64,000 bases of DNA from Atriophallophorus winterbourni. Taxonomy: Eukaryota; Platyhelminthes; Trematoda; Plagiorchiida; Microphallidae. Position 1 is the first letter of the stretch. Every line of letters begins with the position of its first letter. Made by a program: the position numbers and the translations under genes. The stretch is from the NCBI GenBank assembly GCA_013407085.1, contig JACCGJ010012808.1:1-64000 (forward strand), written 5' to 3'. Below the pieces are notes generated by a model. That model worked only from the letters and a program-made list of their open reading frames with translations. It was not told where the DNA came from and ran no database searches. This document shows, piece after piece, positions 52,295 through 63,351 of the stretch.

Positions 52295-53119
52295 CTAATT
52301 CCGTGTGTGGAACCGGAAAAAGAAAAGAAATTCTGGTACACATCGTCAGTTGACTTGCAGACGGAGTGGATTATATGGTAGGAAATCTGTCTGAAAAGTG
52401 AAAACAACGTTTACGATCGGGATTTACAGGTAAAGTTGAAGATGGTTATTTAACAAAGCATACAGGGTAAACGAAAGTGCATGAAAGGAAACATCAACAC
52501 AAAGAGCAGAAACAAGAACGAAATAATAAGGGAAAAAGGTTAATTATAACCAGATTCCAAACAGAAATAAGTGGACCTAGACAGTCATTCATCAAACGTT
52601 TTGGTGTTAGACTTGCACAGCGTGCAGAGGATACAAATCATACAGCCGTTTCAGACGAATTCGATTACTGTCCAGTCAGAATAAGCTAGAATCGTAGGAC
52701 GGAAAGATGACGTTAGGCTCATCTGATTCACGAACATTGGCGGTGCGTAGACAGCTTAATAAAAATGATGTTAAGCTGACTGCAAATCAGTAACTGTAAA
52801 ATTGTGAATCAACGCAAAACCCACACCGATTATTAGCTTTAGCATGAAAAAATGGAAAACGAGCAGATTGAAACTATGCAGAATAAGCAATGGAAAACGT
52901 GATTGGACTTGCAATATTTTCCCCTAATCGTAACAAAGAAATTTTCTATAACGATAAGGTTCACAAATTTGATCGAACTGTGCGGATGTATATTTCAAAG
53001 ACAAATAAGTTGACAGGGGCAACAAACTAAAGACTTCGGACATCTGTTACGACAAAGAAACTGATAAGAAACCACAGAGAACTTACTAGTCCATCGAACT
53101 TAACGTTGGAATTCTAGTG
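52295..53119. other. Stretch without recognised features
   Basis: AT-rich. The remaining PSME4 5' exons and promoter should lie here or further upstream, but none could be recognised. Confidence 0.4.
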
Positions 53120-53760
53120 ACCTCGAAAATCAGCATCATTGTTATCATCAGCGACAACATCAAACCATTAGTGAGTGCTAAATTTCCATGTAACAATAAC
53201 AAAACTAAATCCTCGAAGATGGGGAATGGTGGAATCGATTGGAAACTAAGTACAAACCAAATGAGATGAGGTGACGTACCTTCAACGGAACATGCAGTGA
53301 TTCAAGTGCTGTGCTGTGATTTCATTGTCATCCATAAAAACAAGATTTCCTCGTCACTTCACTTGACAATGTACAACGAACCCTGCAAGATGCTTATTAC
53401 AAGACCGTCACTAAACACGAGTTCAAGCGTAACTACGCACTAAGATATCGGATTGCGGGGACCATATCTCGAAAGACGGCTGTGCTTATTGTAGAAAGGC
53501 TACTAGTTAGAGTATTTGGCTGCCTATGCGATGTGATTTGGCCAGAACAAGTATTACGCCAGTCAGCGTGAGGCATCGCAAAAAGAATCCATTTCGGAAG
53601 TCAGTGGCCCGGTATCTTTAAATGGTGACCTGACCAGCGTGATATTTGCAGGTTGATCCGTTTCTTTATCAAAATTACCATCAGAGTTTATTACGGGAAG
53701 CATCGTTGCACATGCGAGCGTAACAGATAACGCTTAAAACGTCCGCATCCCTGAAGCAGA
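53120..53760 (-). pseudogene. RTE-like LINE 3'-end fragment, diverged
   Basis: Collinear with 55.9-56.5 kb: GATGGGGAATGG, CTCGTCACTTCACTTGACAA, TGCTTATTACAAGACCGTCA, GATATCGGATTGCGGGGACC and GGTTGATCCGTTTCTTTATC appear in the same order. Older than the other copies. Confidence 0.75.
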
Positions 53761-54780
53761 TCTTATTTGAAACCTATCAGGAAGCCAACGATAGAAATGA
53801 CGTACAAAAAACTCTTGACGATAAGATGTCGAGCTAAGGGTTTGGCATTTGAACAACGGATTAGGTTAGCTAACCGAAACGAATGTAGAAATCGTATTAG
53901 ACGCTCAATGTTGAACAAAAAGTTAGGTAGATTCTAAAGAACATTGTAGGCGGTAGTCCATTACTAGAAATGTATGCAAGTATGATAAGTGAATTACTGT
54001 ATAAGTGAGAAGAAAAATATCAATACAAACGGATAAGAGATCGCAAGTGATTAGAAGCGTAGCAAGATGAACACAGTAAGTTTATCGCTTTACAATGATC
54101 TTCGACGTTAACAGTTTGGGGAAGACCAGTGTTTTCGTTTCGGCTTCAACAATATATTGTTAGCGGTGGGTACAAATGATTCACCAAAATCAATCAAGAT
54201 TGAAAACATTAATGCAGACTACAAAAGAATTTCAATCGTTATATAAACGTTAGGAACAGAATCACAAGCTTAAGTTGGTGTAGCCGGTCTTATCGACAGA
54301 ATTGCAACATTTAAGCTTCGCGTTTCACACTGATGAAATATATAGGTTATTTGAGTCCCAAATATGACGGGGCGGGTGGACAGCCATGAAAAAGATCTCA
54401 CGCACGAATGACAATGAAAAGAGTGGAAAAACATCAGCACAACGACACGTTGTGGCTTCGAATGTCACGCCTCGTTTCAATTTCATTCCGATTTACAATC
54501 ATACACGAAAAATTATGCGATTCGAAATGTTTTTAAAGCTAACTAGCTACCATAATATCGAATCGAGTAAGTCATGGTTTAAAACCAGAAACGAAAGGGC
54601 TTTGGCCTGCTTACTGCTGACGAGCCTTAGATGTCTTTGTCACACAACCGAAAGCGACTAAAATGCGAAAATCGTTTTAAAAATTCGATGATTAAACATC
54701 TGCAAATCATTTAACGGGCAGAGCATATGTAATTTGCGCTGTATCGGTATATAAATATCACAACCCTTTTAACTGAAATC
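53761..54780. other. Stretch without recognised features
   Basis: An open frame at 54386-54661 has no recognised domain. A loose RTE-like reading on the plus strand near 53770-53950 ('LTIRCRAKGLAFEQRIRLAN') hints at further LINE debris. Confidence 0.35.
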
Positions 54781-54795
54781 AGTGCAGTATATATG

Positions 54796-54895
54796 AAATC
54801 GCAAACCTGATGCGGGCATAGTGCCGCACAGTCTAAGGCTGCACGTGGGCTCAGATACTGTAAGGTTGCCCATATCCTGGCAGTAAGTTAGAAAG
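54796..54895 (-). repeat. SINE-A fragment, 5' truncated, diverged
   Basis: ATATGAAATCGCAAACCTGA to AGGTTGCCCATATCCTGGCA. Confidence 0.75.
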
Positions 54896-55059
54896 CACAA
54901 AATGCCTTTAAAAATGTGGAAGTCGGCAAACACCTTGAAGCAATGCATGTGCTAAATTTGAAATAAGTTATTCATGTATACAGCAAGAACGTCCAATTAA
55001 TTAAATTCAGGATTCGAACGTTGGGGTTGAGTGACCATTTTCTGCTGATTGCAAAATGA

Positions 55060-55345
55060 GCATATCAGCATATCGCGGCGAAGAGCGTCATCAAGGACAG
55101 CATTACACACGTAGAGTGCCGAGTTCACAATTGTCCTACAACCATGATATGACATAATTCTTATTAAAAGCGAAGGAAACTATAAAATATTGAGCACACA
55201 CACTCGTATGAGGTTATTACACATTAAATCAAACACTCATTTAATAAAGCATTGCGAACGAATCGACTGACATCAGCACGACGGCCTCCTTGCATTTACA
55301 GTGCCATTCATCATGATAAGTTTTTTACTCGCTACTTGACGATTC
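55060..55345 (-). pseudogene. RTE-like LINE 3'-end fragment, diverged
   Basis: GGACAGCATTACACACGTAG at the 3' end, then GAACGAATCGACTGACATCA and the GATAAGTTTTTTACTCGCTA block, collinear with 55.84-56.13 kb. Confidence 0.65.
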
Positions 55346-55533
55346 TAAGCCCAATGTCTCCAAAGCCTGCCCTCAAGGGACTCGGGCAGGAAAACGAATC
55401 GCCACAACTGCACCCCCAAATTTCTTTTGCAATGGTTAGTGTCGACGAAATACGGAGAGATCAAGTCTCTAAAGCGATACAAGGCGCTGTGCACCGACGA
55501 GATCACGCCCGGTATTTTTAAGAAACAGTGGCG

Positions 55534-55750
55534 AGACAGTAGCAGTTGTGCGGTTAACACTGTGCTAAATTGATCGGCCGCCGGTAGTGAGCTGCATGCT
55601 GAAACAAGCTGGAGTCGCTATCATTTCTATTTCCGTTCTTATATCCGTCTAGACCTGGACAACCTGACAGTAACTTAGCCCACGGGCAGTCTATGACTGT
55701 GTGGCACTATGCTTGGATCAAGCTTGGCTTTCATACATACATACCCGCCC
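55534..55750 (+). repeat. SINE-A copy with CATA tail
   Basis: From AGCAGTTGTGCGGTTAACAC to CTTGGCTTTCATACATACATAC; nearly full length. Confidence 0.85.
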
Positions 55751-55827
55751 AGCTGTATGCAGCATGTAAAGTAAACCGATGTATCTTGCGCGACGGCCGA
55801 CACAGTTATAAATTGGAGTTACTTGTA

Positions 55828-58800
55828 GCATCATCATCATCAATTATCAGAGACAGCAATACATCGGTATCACGTACCGAATGCTTAACTGCCATACAAC
55901 CATGAAAAAGTAAAATCTTAAAAGATGGGGAAGGGTGGGACTTAAATAGCTACGGCTTCTATAGAAGAGTAAGCACATACAAACTGGGAAGAGGTGCCTA
56001 CACCTCGAATGGAACATACATTCAAACAAGTTTCGTGAACGAGTAGAGCGACATCAGCACGGCAGCTTCCTTGCGGCTTTCACTGGCATGCATCATATTA
56101 AGCTTTTCTCGTCACTCCGCTTGACAACATACAAGGTTAAGCAAACACTCCAAGAAGATGCTTAGTGCAAGACCGCCATTGAAAACGGTTTCGGGACATA
56201 TCCTGAAGCGTAACTAACCACTGCGATATCTGATCGCGGGGACACCAGCCTGGAAGACGCGCTGCGCCTACTTTGGAAAGATTACTAGTAAGGGTTTTTA
56301 ACTGCCTATGCCATGTGACGGTTTAGCCACCCCGAGATTTACGCCAATCAGGATGTGGCGTCGCAAAAAAGAATTTGTTTCGGAAGTCGGTGGTCCGGCA
56401 TCCGTAAAACGTGACTCAACCAGCGTAACCTATGCAGGTTGATCTGCTTCTCTATATCAACATTAATACCGAACAACTTATTTCGGAGAGCATCGGTGCG
56501 TATGCGATTGTAACAGCTAACTCCTAGAATGCTGCCGAGACACCGGTTGTCAAATACTTGGAGACGCTGAATGTGTTCTTTACGTAAGGTCCAGGTTTCG
56601 CACCCATATAGTAACACAGCGCGAACTGTCGCTTTATAGACTCTACTCTTGAGTAACAGAGATAGTCCTTTCTGACGCCAGAGGTGACCTAGGTTGCGGA
56701 ATGCTACGGTCGCTTTAGAGATGCGTGCCGATACCTCGTCATCTAAAGATGAAGAATTATTGATACAACTACCGAGATACGTAAAACGATCTACAATTTC
56801 AAGTGCCTGATTGTCGAGTAATAAGGTTTCGTTCGATATATCGATGTCCTGCAGCAGAACACTACACTTAGAGGGTGCAAAACGCATTCCAAATGCGGGC
56901 ACAATACTAGATAGCTTGTTCAGTATCGCCTGTGCATCTGTGTACGAGTCGAAGAGCAGAACTATATCATCAGCATAATCCAAGTCGAGAAGCTTGACAC
57001 CTGGCATTATGTGAACTCCGAAACCTGGGGCACCATCGTTACACAATTCCATAATTGCATCAATTACGAAATTGAACAAAAACGGAGAAATCGGGCATCC
57101 TTGTCGGACGCCACATGTGGTGTGGAATTTGGGTGAGAGTTCGTTGTAAACCCTAACGCATCCGGATGTATGAGCATAAAGTGCACGTAGTATGTTGACA
57201 TACTTTTGCGGAACGCCTTTGCACAGCAAAGTGTTAAACATGACATTTCGGTCGACTGAGTCAAATGCTCCTTTAAAGTCTAAAAAGATGACTATTGTCG
57301 GCTGTCTATAAGTGTGCCGCAGTTCTAGGATCCGTCGAAGAGTAAAAATGTGGTCGACACAGCCTCTGCCAGGCCGGAAGCCAGCTTGCTGCTCTCGGAT
57401 CTGTGATTCCCTATGCGAAGTTAATCTTCGAAAACATATGGACGCTAATAATCTCGTAATTATGGGAGTGAGACTTATCCCACGGTGATTAGAGCATAAG
57501 CTTCGCACACCTTTTTTAAATATAGGTATGATAACCGATTCGCCCCAACTCGGAGGGACGGATTCCGATAACCACACTTCACGGAGGAGATCGCCTAATG
57601 TGCTAATTAGGACTTGGCCACCTTCTTTGAACAAAACAGGTGGTATGTCATCGGGGCCAGCAGCTTTGAACCGTTTCATCGATTCGATACATGCTTTAAT
57701 TTCTGAATCATTAGGGGGATCTACGCTAACAGACCAAGGATCACACTGCTTCAAATGAGGAAAAGATTTTGTTGCAGGCGACCAGCTGAATTGTTTTTCA
57801 AAATGTTCGACCCAACGAGAGAGGCGGCGATTCTTATTAGTGATAAGAGTACCGTCTACTTCAGCTATAGTCTCACTCACTCCTTTTTTCGTAGGCCCAG
57901 TCGATCGAATAAGTTGGAAGAGTTTTCGCACGTTACCCACATTATTTGCTATTTCCATTTCTTCGACTTTATTTAGCCACCACCTTTCTCTGTCTAGTCT
58001 TAAGCTCCGTTTAAGTTCATTCCTCACGCGTCTACGCTCTGTGTTGTGTCCAGGACCATGAGGTATTTGGCGTCGCTGGTGAAGAATTTCTATAGAGCGC
58101 TGTGAAATCCAGTGGGACTTTGGGGTTGGTTGTGTAGTCTCACATGCTGTAATTGCAGCGGCTCGCATAATCCCTGCTATTTTGTTCCACCTTTCATCGG
58201 CAGTTGCACACTGAGCAACTGGAAGTGAGTTACTCAAGGTGGTCCTATAAATGTCTTAAACTGCAGGCAGAGAGAATTTTTCGACCACGATGCGTTTCCC
58301 ATTCGAAGGCTTCGTACCGGAGAACTTTAACGAGAACCTACATCGCACAAGAGCATGATCTGAATCTATGCAGGTATTCCAAAAGGAGCGGCAGTCCTCA
58401 ATGCAACCTCTCCAGCGAGCACTTATGGCGATATGGTCAATTTGGGCCGAAGGTTGGCTTCCATCCGGCGAGCGCCATGTGGTAATTTGACATCTTTTAT
58501 GGCGAAAGGAAGTGCTGCTAATGAATAACCGAGATTGTGCACAGAATTGTATAAACCGTTCACCATTATCTGTGCGTTGGCTTTCAAAACCAAACATGCC
58601 ACCTAATTGTGATTCAGATGTATCTAAGCGACCCAGTCTGGCATTCATATCTCCCGCTAAGATAACAATATCGGAGCTTTTTGCACGTCGCAAAAGAGCA
58701 TAAAGATCGTCGTAGAAGGCGTTCTTCTCGTCGTCGGAATTGGTGTTAGTTGGAGCGTAAGTTGCTACAATAAACAAACATCTCTGATTAGAAGATTTTG

Positions 58801-59060
58801 AGGTTGGTCTAATATTAGTGGCTAGTCTAACTGCGCACATCCTGCTATTCCAAGGAATCCAATCGATTAGACATGGTTCGGCACGTGAATTCAGCATTAT
58901 ACCAACACCCGCCTGTCCTGAGATGGCAGCTACAGAATCACCAGAGCAGCGTAAAAAGTAGCGAGTTGAAAGGTAAGTTCAGTAATTATGGACGGATCAT
59001 ATAAGCGCGTTTCCGATAAACAGCAAACATCAATAGATAGACTATCTAAGGTAAGAGCCA
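55828..59060 (-). mobile_element. RTE-like LINE, best copy in the window
   Basis: Minus strand from about 59060 (endonuclease start 'SIDVCCLSETRLYDPSI') to an (ATC)n tail at 55828-55845. The coding part is one frame from 58897 to the stop at 56348, interrupted by a single TAA at 58256-58258. It carries endonuclease ('DIVILAGDMNARLGRLD', 'SAQIDHIAISARW', 'SDHALVRCRF'), reverse transcriptase ('NHRGISLTPIITRLLASICF', 'GFRPGRGCVDHIFTLRRILE', 'VIFLDFKGAFDSVD', 'LDLDYADDIVLL') and the C-terminal 'LLYGCETWTLRKEH...LHRLRWLSHVLRM' block. There is a small deletion near 58975 and the first endonuclease residues are truncated. The 3' UTR is about 500 bases. Clade assignment (RTE-like) is from overall layout and is not certain. 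Confidence 0.88.
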
Positions 59061-59620
59061 GTCATTGAGGTACCTCAAGAAACGTGCATAATGAGAAAAA
59101 AATTAATTATTACTTTCCAGACTAAACTGTGCTCCTGTAATACAAAGAAATCGCAAATAGTGAACACTCGCGAAGAACATTAAGCCGATTATGTAGGAAT
59201 TCTCTTGTAGCTAAATGTACTAAACAAGATCAGAGTCGAGAAATTGAAGTCAGATCAAGGACTGAAGCGTAACGCAAATCAGACAAAAATTTCAAAAATT
59301 ATATTAGTAAAAATGTAAATGTAGCAAATTGATTGAGAAGGAAAATCCAGTTGCTGTGCAATGCGTAATATTAAATATTTGTCACTTTGTTTAAGCCTTG
59401 TGAAGCACGGTACAGAGAGGCAGGCAGTGTTTTGGGCGATGTACCTGGTGCATTTAATTTATACGTTTGCGTTTAAGTGCAACTAAGCATCATAAAGCAC
59501 TTGTCCGGAACCAGAAAATTGCCGAAAAACATAAATCAGATCAAGTAGAGAAGCAAAGGAGCAAATAAAGGCAATCGAAATACGAACCAACTATCGTAGA
59601 CGGGCTAGCATGATAATGCC
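59061..59620. other. Stretch without recognised features
   Basis: AT-rich sequence between the RTE-like LINE and the SINE-B pair. Confidence 0.4.
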
Positions 59621-59684
59621 ATTTACTCCATGGCCATGGGTTCTAACGCTCGTCAACAAACATCTGTACCAGTAACATTATGCT

Positions 59685-60180
59685 GCTGTCTGCTTCCAAG
59701 GTTGTCACAGCCTCTGACAACCAAGTCCATCTTCTGGCCTGCACGAGTGGCTCTCCGAGCCCGGCGGAACTGCTTCTACCAACAGAAGGGTCGAGGGCGA
59801 GTGACTGGCGCCTGAAAACCAGTTTGCTTCGGGCAGATGTAGCTCGTTAGCCCGGGAGGGCATTTCATCTAAGGGAAGGAAAACCCTGATTTTAAACCTC
59901 CGCTGCCTTGTGGGACACCCGATCGCGGGAAAGGCTTCGGGAGAAAACCCTGAGTAAAAACCTGGAACAGAGTCTGGTAGACCACCTCTTTCTGGCAACT
60001 CCCTGCTGCCTTGCAGGTCGCACTCGGTTGTGCAAAGGCTAGAGAAGCTGACTCGAACAAACGCCGAGTGGTGCTGGGGACGCCGCTTTGTACCCAAATT
60101 CCCAAGAATCTTCTTTCAAGCCGACTCATCCTCCAGAAGGAGATAGTCGCACAAAAGTAAAAGTAAGGAAGCACAGCCGT
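59685..60180 (+). repeat. SINE-B copy 2
   Basis: Shares with copy 1 (2969-3532) the blocks CAGCCTCTGACAACCAAG, AGCCCGGCGGAACTGCTTCT, GCGAGTGACTGGCGCCTGAA, AAACCTCCGCTGCCTTG and CGAGTGGTGCTGGGGACGCC. Ends GTCGCACAAAAGTAAAAGTA. About 85-90% alike over most of its length by eye. Confidence 0.85.
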
Positions 60181-60189
60181 GGTGTTAGT

Positions 60190-60832
60190 AAAATGAGCCC
60201 CTAATATATATAAAATGCTTCCATGTGGCATGCGTCTAAAACAGCCTCTGGCAACCAAGTAAAACTCGTGGGGCTTTCACAAGCACGGCGGAACTGTTCT
60301 CACTGACTGGAGAAGGGGCGAGGGCGAGTGATTGACGCCTTAAAACAAGTTTTCTCTGAGTAGATGGAGCTCGTCAGCTACCGGCAGTCTATCTAGGGGA
60401 AGGAAAACTCTAACTGCCAACAGGCAGTGCGTTACCCGATTGCCAAAAGCCTTCTGTAGAAAACCCAGAGGAAAAATCCGGAGCGAAGTACCGTAGGCGC
60501 ATAACTGACGCACAGCGTTTTTTATCTATCAACTACCTGCTGCTTTGTAGGTTGCACTTAGTTGTGCAAAGGCTAGAGTGGTGTACTCGAAGAAAAGCCA
60601 AGTGGTGCTGGGGACATCACTTGTATAGTATTACCAAGAAACTTTACAAAGATGTCTCCATATCTCTCTCTCTCATGAGACGCGATACGCCCTGGGCTCT
60701 CCCAGCGCTACGGTCTGCAACGATCGCGCCTCCGATCGATGCGCTTGGGCTGGCGTGATTCGAGATATTCATGAAGCCGCCTAATTCACTCGTGGAACTA
60801 GACGCACCAAAGAAAAGGAAGTAAAGTAGATG
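60190..60832 (+). repeat. SINE-B copy 3, diverged, in tandem with copy 2
   Basis: Begins TAAAATGCTTCCATGTGGCA, the 5' part also seen in copy 1. It continues CAGCCTCTGGCAACCAAG and ends AGCCGCCTAATTCACTCG then GACGCACCAAAGAAAAGGAA. Its 3' 70 bases are the closest match to the LINE-2 3' end. Confidence 0.8.
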
Positions 60833-61720
60833 ATGCTCTCTAATACCAGCAATTGTTCACAAGCAACGGGTGTCAAATAGAGAAAACGGCAAACATCTTA
60901 TTCTCGGATAGACTGATTTGCGCATATCATATGAATGTCATGTTGCATTCTTATACTCTTATTATAACTATCACATGACTCAGCTAATGCGCTCTTTTCT
61001 TTTACAGCTTTGTGATAGAATTTTCTAGCTGATTAAAGACTTACAATCAGGCGTCGTCTTCTGACTGTGTGGCTGCTCATTCATTCATTCTGTTCTGCAA
61101 CAATTTAATCAACTAGAAAATGGACCGTCTACTTCGCCATGAACGATTCGCTACTGATTGAATTCTGCTGACGCCAATGAAACTTGGGAACACTGGTTTT
61201 TAACGTTCACAAATTTTCTAGACACGATTCAATCGTTTAACCATGATAAATTGAAAACTATTATTTACTTCCTATCTCCCTCTGTAAACAAACTCATTTC
61301 TCGATACACTGATTATGAAACTGTCATATTGGCTTTACAGTCGTTATACGTTCAACCTAAGAACTAAATCTTTTCACGTCATTTACTGACTACTTGTAAA
61401 CAACCACAGGCTGAAAATCTCGACCAGTTCATGCAGAAAATATTGCAATATTAAAGCTACCAGCGCGGAGCAGAATAAAGAAGACGCTATTCGTGACGCT
61501 TTCATAAGCGGATTGAATTCCAGCTCGATTCGCCAAACATTATTAGAACATAAATCACTTGATGGGAAATTTGCTTTCAATCAGACGAAAGCACTTGATT
61601 TCGCCACAACAATCGCTTTCCTTTACTCAATCAATTTCCATTTCCCACGGTGCAACCATTGTTGACTAAACTCATTCGACCGTTATTCGAAATCATGATC
61701 ACACAGCGGCAACTGTTGCA

Positions 61721-61770
61721 ACTTGGCACTTTGTCTGGCTCCAGACTTGTGCTTCATGATGATGATGATG
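61721..61770 (+). mobile_element. 50-bp SINE-A 3' end with (ATG)n tail and 10-bp target duplication
   Basis: AACTGTTGCA at 61711-61720 and 61771-61780 flanks only the last SINE-A bases (GGCACTTTGTCTGGCTCCAG, ACTTGTGCTTCAT) plus (GAT)n. The gypsy relic is the target. Confidence 0.9.
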
Positions 61771-62430
61771 AACTGTTGCAGTAGTTCGTAGGAAATGTTT
61801 GTAGATACTATCGTCATTCGGGCCAAAAATCCCCTGCTCTATGTAAGTCATGCTGAAAAAGAAGACACTTCGAAAAAGTAAGTCGTGTTGCTGAAAAATC
61901 GAAACATGCGTCTTCTGCTATTCATTTTCATTCTTCTGCCATAACCACAGCTGCAGCCCCATCCAGTCTTACCAAAGCAATGGCTCAAATAATTGTCAAT
62001 GGTGCATCTCTACAAACATTAGTAGATACGGGGAACACTAAAAGATTCGTTTCTGAAACAATAGTGCAACAAAATTGCTGACCCGTCTACAATTATACTA
62101 ATCAAATCAAATTAGCTTCTGCTTCCATGCCGAGCAACACGAAGGGTCATTGTTTTGTCTCCCTCATACAAAAAATCATATCTGCCAAAACATAAAACTA
62201 ACCATTCTTCCGAATTGGTGCCCCGAAGTCTTGTTAGAACACGATTTTCTTCACCGACATCGGTCAGTCGAGATACCGATTGAAGGAATGAAACCACCAT
62301 TTTCTCTTTACAGTTTGTCGGTTGCCATGCAACCGCCAGCATCACTTTTCAATCATTTACAATTAGATTGCAGACTGGATGACATAGTCAAAAGGATGAA
62401 CGTTTTATTCGTTCAGAAATTACCAAACTT

Positions 62431-62526
62431 ATATTATTATTATATTTGCACAATCTGATACAGATATAGTGCCGTTCAACATAAACAATGAGATGTACAA
62501 AGTGAGAAGGGGGGTACAAAGCATTG
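62431..62526 (-). repeat. Solo LINE-3 3' end in the gypsy relic
   Basis: ATTTGCACAATCTGATACAG to AAGGGGGGTACAA is repeated at 63349-63424 next to the LINE-3 copy there. The ATTATTATTAT on its left is the TAA tail. It is a strongly 5'-truncated insertion. Confidence 0.75.
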
Positions 62527-63302
62527 TCATCGGCATCGTTGAACGTAGGCATGATACTACCCGGTTGCCTACACCTACACCTACCAAACTACTTAATGAT
62601 AAGATAATAGAACCCTCTCAATCTCCTTGGCGAACACAAGTTTAGGTTACAACGAATGAAAAACACAAAACGTATGGCCGTTGACTACAGCCAGAAAATC
62701 AATCGATATACTTTTTTAGATGCACAACCTTTGCTGAGAATAGACGACTTAGTTGAAAAAATCTCACACTTCGCCGTTTTCAGTGCACGCGATTTATAGA
62801 GTACATATCAGCAGTTTCCAATAAAACAAAATGAACAACAGTATTCGGGCTTTGAGGCGTGTGGAAATTTGCATCAATTCCGGCGTATTCCGTTTGGGGT
62901 AAGCAACGGAGTCGCCTGCTTTCAGCGTTCCATGGACGAATTAATTCGCAATGAATCTCTTCAAGGAACGTTCGTTTACGTGCATAGCATTACTATATGT
63001 GGGCGAGAGGAAAAGCAGCACGAAGTTAACCCTAACTGCAAGCGAATATTTAAGCACAATCGCAAGTCACCACTCGGTACAACACTTCCTCGTTGGCTCA
63101 TAGAACCTGGACCGGTACTCTACCGCAGAAACACAAGTACTTCAAAGTATGAACCTATAGCTGAAATTGAACAATTGGAAAGCAATCATCAGTACGCTCA
63201 TATTCGAATACCGGATGGTTGCGAGGAAACGTAGTCACTTTGTCATCTTAGTCCGATGAATGAGACACCTAAGTAACTTGAGATTAAATCCCACAATCAC
63301 AA

Positions 63303-63304
<2 letters not shown>

Positions 63305-63350
<46 letters not shown>
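63305..63350. repeat. (TA)n microsatellite
   Basis: Uninterrupted TATATA run at the 3' end of the LINE-3 copy. Confidence 0.95.

Positions 63351-63351
<1 letters not shown>

Larger units (their letters stand above)
61085..63245 (+). pseudogene. Ty3/gypsy-type LTR retrotransposon relic (gag-pol, internally deleted)
   Basis: Plus-strand pieces in broken frames: gag-like text at 61158-61367, a retropepsin with the Asp-Thr-Gly motif ('LVDTGN', about 62017-62034), polymerase text at about 62570-63000 ending 'IPFGVSNGVACFQRSMDELI', then an abrupt jump to text typical of the integrase C-terminal tail ('YEPIAEIEQLESNHQYAHIR'). RNase H and the integrase core are missing. Stops and frameshifts abound. 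No LTRs were recognised. Two small retroposons are inserted (61721-61770 and 62431-62526). Confidence 0.75.
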
